DNA from: Muribaculaceae bacterium
GTDB taxonomy: Bacteria; Bacteroidota; Bacteroidia; Bacteroidales; Muribaculaceae
Reading direction: 5' to 3'
NCBI GenBank assembly: GCA_029052265.1
Contig: JAIDJJ010000235.1
Span: 1 to 7,109 of the forward strand
Length of the DNA: 7,109 nt
Part shown: piece after piece, positions 5,158-7,109 of the stretch
How positions within the stretch are numbered: the first letter of the stretch is position 1
Layout of the letters: each line of letters opens with the position of its first letter
The notes under the pieces: generated by a model
The model's database searches: none
Told to the model about the DNA's origin: nothing
The model's input: only the letters and a program-made list of their open reading frames with translations
Position numbers and translations under genes: made by a program

Positions 5158-6786
5158 TTAATCCTTTTCTTCATTTACGCCGTTCTTCTGACGGGCATGT
5201 GTTTTCGATTGGTTGCTGTTGAAATCGCTCTCCTCCTTTACATCGATTTCTTTCTTATGATCATCGAATACCTTATATTGCAAATAAGCGAGCGACTCGT
5301 CTGAGAGGATCTTAAACCCTCTGCCATAACGCCGGCGCCATTTGCCATAAAGTGAAAACATTCCTTTCTTGATGTAGGCATCCACATATGGATGCACATA
5401 CATAGTGAACTTCTTGACCTTCAGATTATTCACAAGATAATCTAATTTCTCGCCCAGTTTGTCGGTAAACAACAGCGAAGGCTGTATCTCCCCTTTTCCA
5501 AAACAAGAGGGACAGGTCTCGCTGGTAGTGATATCAAGTGCGGGGCGCACGCGCTGACGCGTGATCTGCATAAGTCCGAATTTGCTCAACGGGAGAATAT
5601 TGTGGCGGGCACGGTCGTTTGCCATGACCTCTTTCATATGGTCGAACAGCGCCTGGCGATGCTCCGGCTTGTTCATGTCGATAAAGTCTATGACAATGAT
5701 TCCGCCCATGTCGCGCAGACGAAGCTGGCGGGCTATTTCATCTGCCGCCTTCAAATTCACGTCGAGCGCGTTAGATTCCTGATCCGGACTCGCCTTACTG
5801 CGGTTGCCCGAATTGACATCTATCACATGCAACGCTTCTGTATGCTCGATAATGATATAGGCGCCACTTTTGAAAGAGACAGTCTTGCCGAATGAGCTCT
5901 TTACTTGCCGCGTGATATTGAAATTATCAAAAATAGGGACATCCTTGTTGTAAAATTTTACAATATCCTTATTATCCGGGGCAATAAGCGCCACATAGTT
6001 AAGAATCTGGGAGAAAGTCTCCTCCTCGTTGACATAAATATTCTCAAAATTCGGACTGAAGATGTCTCTGATCACACTCACAGCCCTGGAGTCTTCCTCA
6101 TATATTAGCATCGGAGGCTGACTGCGCTGCATCTTGGCGATAGACTCTTCCCAGCATTTCACAAGAGTTTTCATCTCGTTGTTGAGTTCAGCCACCCGCT
6201 TGTTTTCTGCAGATGTGCGCACAATCACGCTGAACCCTTTGGGCTTTATGCTGCCGATAAGCTGACGCAGACGTATTTTCTCCTCTGTTGATTTGATTTT
6301 CTGTGAGATCGAAATTTTATCTCCAAAAGGCATAAGCACCATAAAACGTCCTGTGAAAGACACCTCTGTAGTGAGGCGCGGACCCTTTGAAGAAATTGGC
6401 TCTTTCGCGATCTGCACCAATAGATGCTGTCCGGGCTGGAGCACATTCTGTATCGTACCCTGCTTCGGTATGTCGGGCTCGAATTTGAATTTTGAAATAT
6501 TGGGGACCTTTTTCTTGTCAGCCATTGCCTCCTGGAGGAACTTGGAGTATGAACTGAACTGCGGTCCGAGGTCAAGATAATGAAGAAAAGCATCTTTTTC
6601 ATAGCCCACATCAAGAAACGCGGCATTGAGTCCCGGCATGATCTTCTTCACTTTCGCAAGATAAAGATCGCCCACCGCATATGCGATGTTGCGGCTCTCT
6701 TTCTGAAGTGAGACAAGACGAGAGTCCTCAAGCAGCGCGATCGAGATCTCTTTCTGTTGTACGTCTACTACTAATTCGCTTTTCAT
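5158..6786 (-). CDS. rng: Ribonuclease G/E family endoribonuclease
   Basis: A 542-residue cytoplasmic endoribonuclease of the RNase E/G family, which cuts single-stranded RNA in rRNA 5'-end maturation and mRNA decay. The N terminus MKSELVVDVQQKEISIALLED is followed by an S1 RNA-binding domain (about 37-130) with YLAKVKKIMPGLNAAFLDVG. The catalytic core has VIDVNSG (Asp323) and GGIIVIDFIDM (Asp367), matching the two metal-binding aspartates about 43 residues apart in E. coli RNase E. Cys425 and Cys428 in TCPSCFGKG are the zinc-link cysteines used for dimer assembly. The C terminus is a short charged tail rather than a long degradosome scaffold, so RNase G is the better name. Two tandem TCCGCAATA copies lie at 6812-6829, just upstream of the start. 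GGAGGAAGG on the minus strand (6806-6814) is about 20 bases before the ATG, too far for a usual ribosome binding site. A strong terminator lies between this gene and the next gene upstream. Confidence 0.94.
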   Translation of the reverse strand: MKSELVVDVQQKEISIALLEDSRLVSLQKESRNIAYAVGDLYLAKVKKIMPGLNAAFLDVGYEKDAFLHYLDLGPQFSSYSKFLQEAMADKKKVPNISKFKFEPDIPKQGTIQNVLQPGQHLLVQIAKEPISSKGPRLTTEVSFTGRFMVLMPFGDKISISQKIKSTEEKIRLRQLIGSIKPKGFSVIVRTSAENKRVAELNNEMKTLVKCWEESIAKMQRSQPPMLIYEEDSRAVSVIRDIFSPNFENIYVNEEETFSQILNYVALIAPDNKDIVKFYNKDVPIFDNFNITRQVKSSFGKTVSFKSGAYIIIEHTEALHVIDVNSGNRSKASPDQESNALDVNLKAADEIARQLRLRDMGGIIVIDFIDMNKPEHRQALFDHMKEVMANDRARHNILPLSKFGLMQITRQRVRPALDITTSETCPSCFGKGEIQPSLLFTDKLGEKLDYLVNNLKVKKFTMYVHPYVDAYIKKGMFSLYGKWRRRYGRGFKILSDESLAYLQYKVFDDHKKEIDVKEESDFNSNQSKTHARQKNGVNEEKD

Positions 6787-6840
6787 CTGTAAAAATCATA
6801 TTCCGCCTTCCTCCGCAATATCCGCAATACCGGAAGACGT

Positions 6841-6902
6841 AAAAAATAAAAAAAGAACAAACTGATTATGGGTGAAGGATCCTTCACCCATAGGTTTGTT
6901 CT
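6841..6902 (-). terminator. Strong intrinsic terminator between the 29-aa gene and rng
   Basis: A perfect 24-bp palindrome (6868-6891, half ATGGGTGAAGGA) is enclosed by AGAACAAAC (6854-6862) and its exact complement GTTTGTTCT (6894-6902), giving a long nearly continuous stem. On the minus strand it ends in TTTTTTTATTTTTT (from 6854 down to 6841). The direction fits termination of the small ribosomal-type gene. rng would then need its own promoter in the roughly 50 bp before its start, or read-through; no TAnnTTTG box is evident there. Confidence 0.88.
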
Positions 6903-6954
6903 AAGACTGTAGAATCGTTCTTTATTCGGAAACAATACCTGACACGAAGTCGGC

Positions 6955-7044
6955 TTATTTCTTCTTATGACGATTCTTTCTCAGTCTTTTTTTGCGTTTG
7001 TGGGTAGCCATCTTGTGGCCTTTTCTTTTCTTTCCGCTTGGCAT
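6955..7044 (-). CDS. Small basic AURKAIP1/COX24-domain (mS38-like) protein
   Basis: A 29-residue, highly basic protein starting MPSGKKRKGHKMATHKRKK and ending RHKKK. It contains the KMATHKRKKRLRKNRHK core that I recognise from the very short Bacteroidota proteins annotated as AURKAIP1/COX24 domain. The domain is shared with the mitochondrial small-subunit protein mS38, so a role as a small ribosomal-subunit component is likely by homology. The ATG at 7044 and TAA at 6955-6957 bracket the complete typical length. Position 9 is glycine where I recall arginine as usual. It is followed by its own strong terminator, which suggests high expression. An ATG at codon 12 is an alternative start but would lose family-typical residues. 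Confidence 0.87.
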   Translation of the reverse strand: MPSGKKRKGHKMATHKRKKRLRKNRHKKK

Positions 7045-7077
7045 ATTGGTTAATATTGTAGTTAATAAAAAGTTTTA

Positions 7078-7109
7078 TTATTTCGCCGGATTCCTGGTCA
7101 CTTTACCTC
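7078..7109 (-). CDS. Possible C-terminal end of an upstream gene (partial)
   Basis: The minus-strand frame reads GKVTRNPAK then TAA (7078-7080), with the rest outside the window. It lies 33 bases upstream of the 29-aa gene on the same strand, a normal operon spacing. Ten codons are too few to identify a family, and the open stretch could be chance. Confidence 0.25.
   Translation of the reverse strand, partial: GKVTRNPAK

Noticed and set aside
5561..6580. Several plus-strand open frames of 67-97 codons and a minus-strand frame at 6246-6626 inside rng.
   Set aside because: All lie in other frames of the well-supported rng gene and show no family motifs.

Overview
The window looks like chromosomal DNA of a Bacteroidota bacterium, most likely a Bacteroidales member. 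Evidence: the RNase G homologue and the 29-residue basic ribosome-associated protein have the form typical of that phylum, one promoter fits the Bacteroidota TTG / TAnnTTTG pattern, ribosome binding sites are weak and A-rich, and an AAA-like/PD-(D/E)XK gene of a type common in Bacteroidales is present. No database could be searched, so the taxonomic call is an inference.

Left part (1-2484, + strand): the 3' end of one short ChrA-type chromate transporter gene, a second complete short ChrA gene, then folC (dihydrofolate/folylpolyglutamate synthase). The two ChrA halves probably work as a pair in the inner membrane. FolC is an unrelated housekeeping enzyme, separated from them by a small repeat array with a 21-bp period.

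Middle part (2485-3442) has no intact gene but is rich in structure. Two paralogous units (about 2543-2716 and 3219-3392) each hold AACATTTTTAAC, GATTAAA and AATTGAAC blocks in the same order, then an identical 39-bp block ending in a strong intrinsic terminator. They are candidate small RNA genes or duplicated regulatory leaders. Between them on the minus strand lies a decayed, 5'-truncated REP-associated tyrosine transposase (RAYT) remnant. A 19-bp tandem duplication breaks its frame, and it contains a REP-like perfect hairpin read in frame.

Right part: an AAA-like ATPase/PD-(D/E)XK nuclease-family gene (3497-5053, +) is preceded by a perfect 32-bp palindrome that carries the same promoter box on both strands. 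The gene ends at a perfect 16-bp bidirectional terminator shared with the convergent rng gene. On the minus strand are rng (ribonuclease G/E family), a strong terminator upstream of it, a 29-residue AURKAIP1/COX24-like protein, and possibly the last codons of another gene at the window edge.

The parts most worth following up are the duplicated terminator-bearing units, the palindromic promoter of the AAA/nuclease gene, and the RAYT remnant with its embedded REP hairpin.
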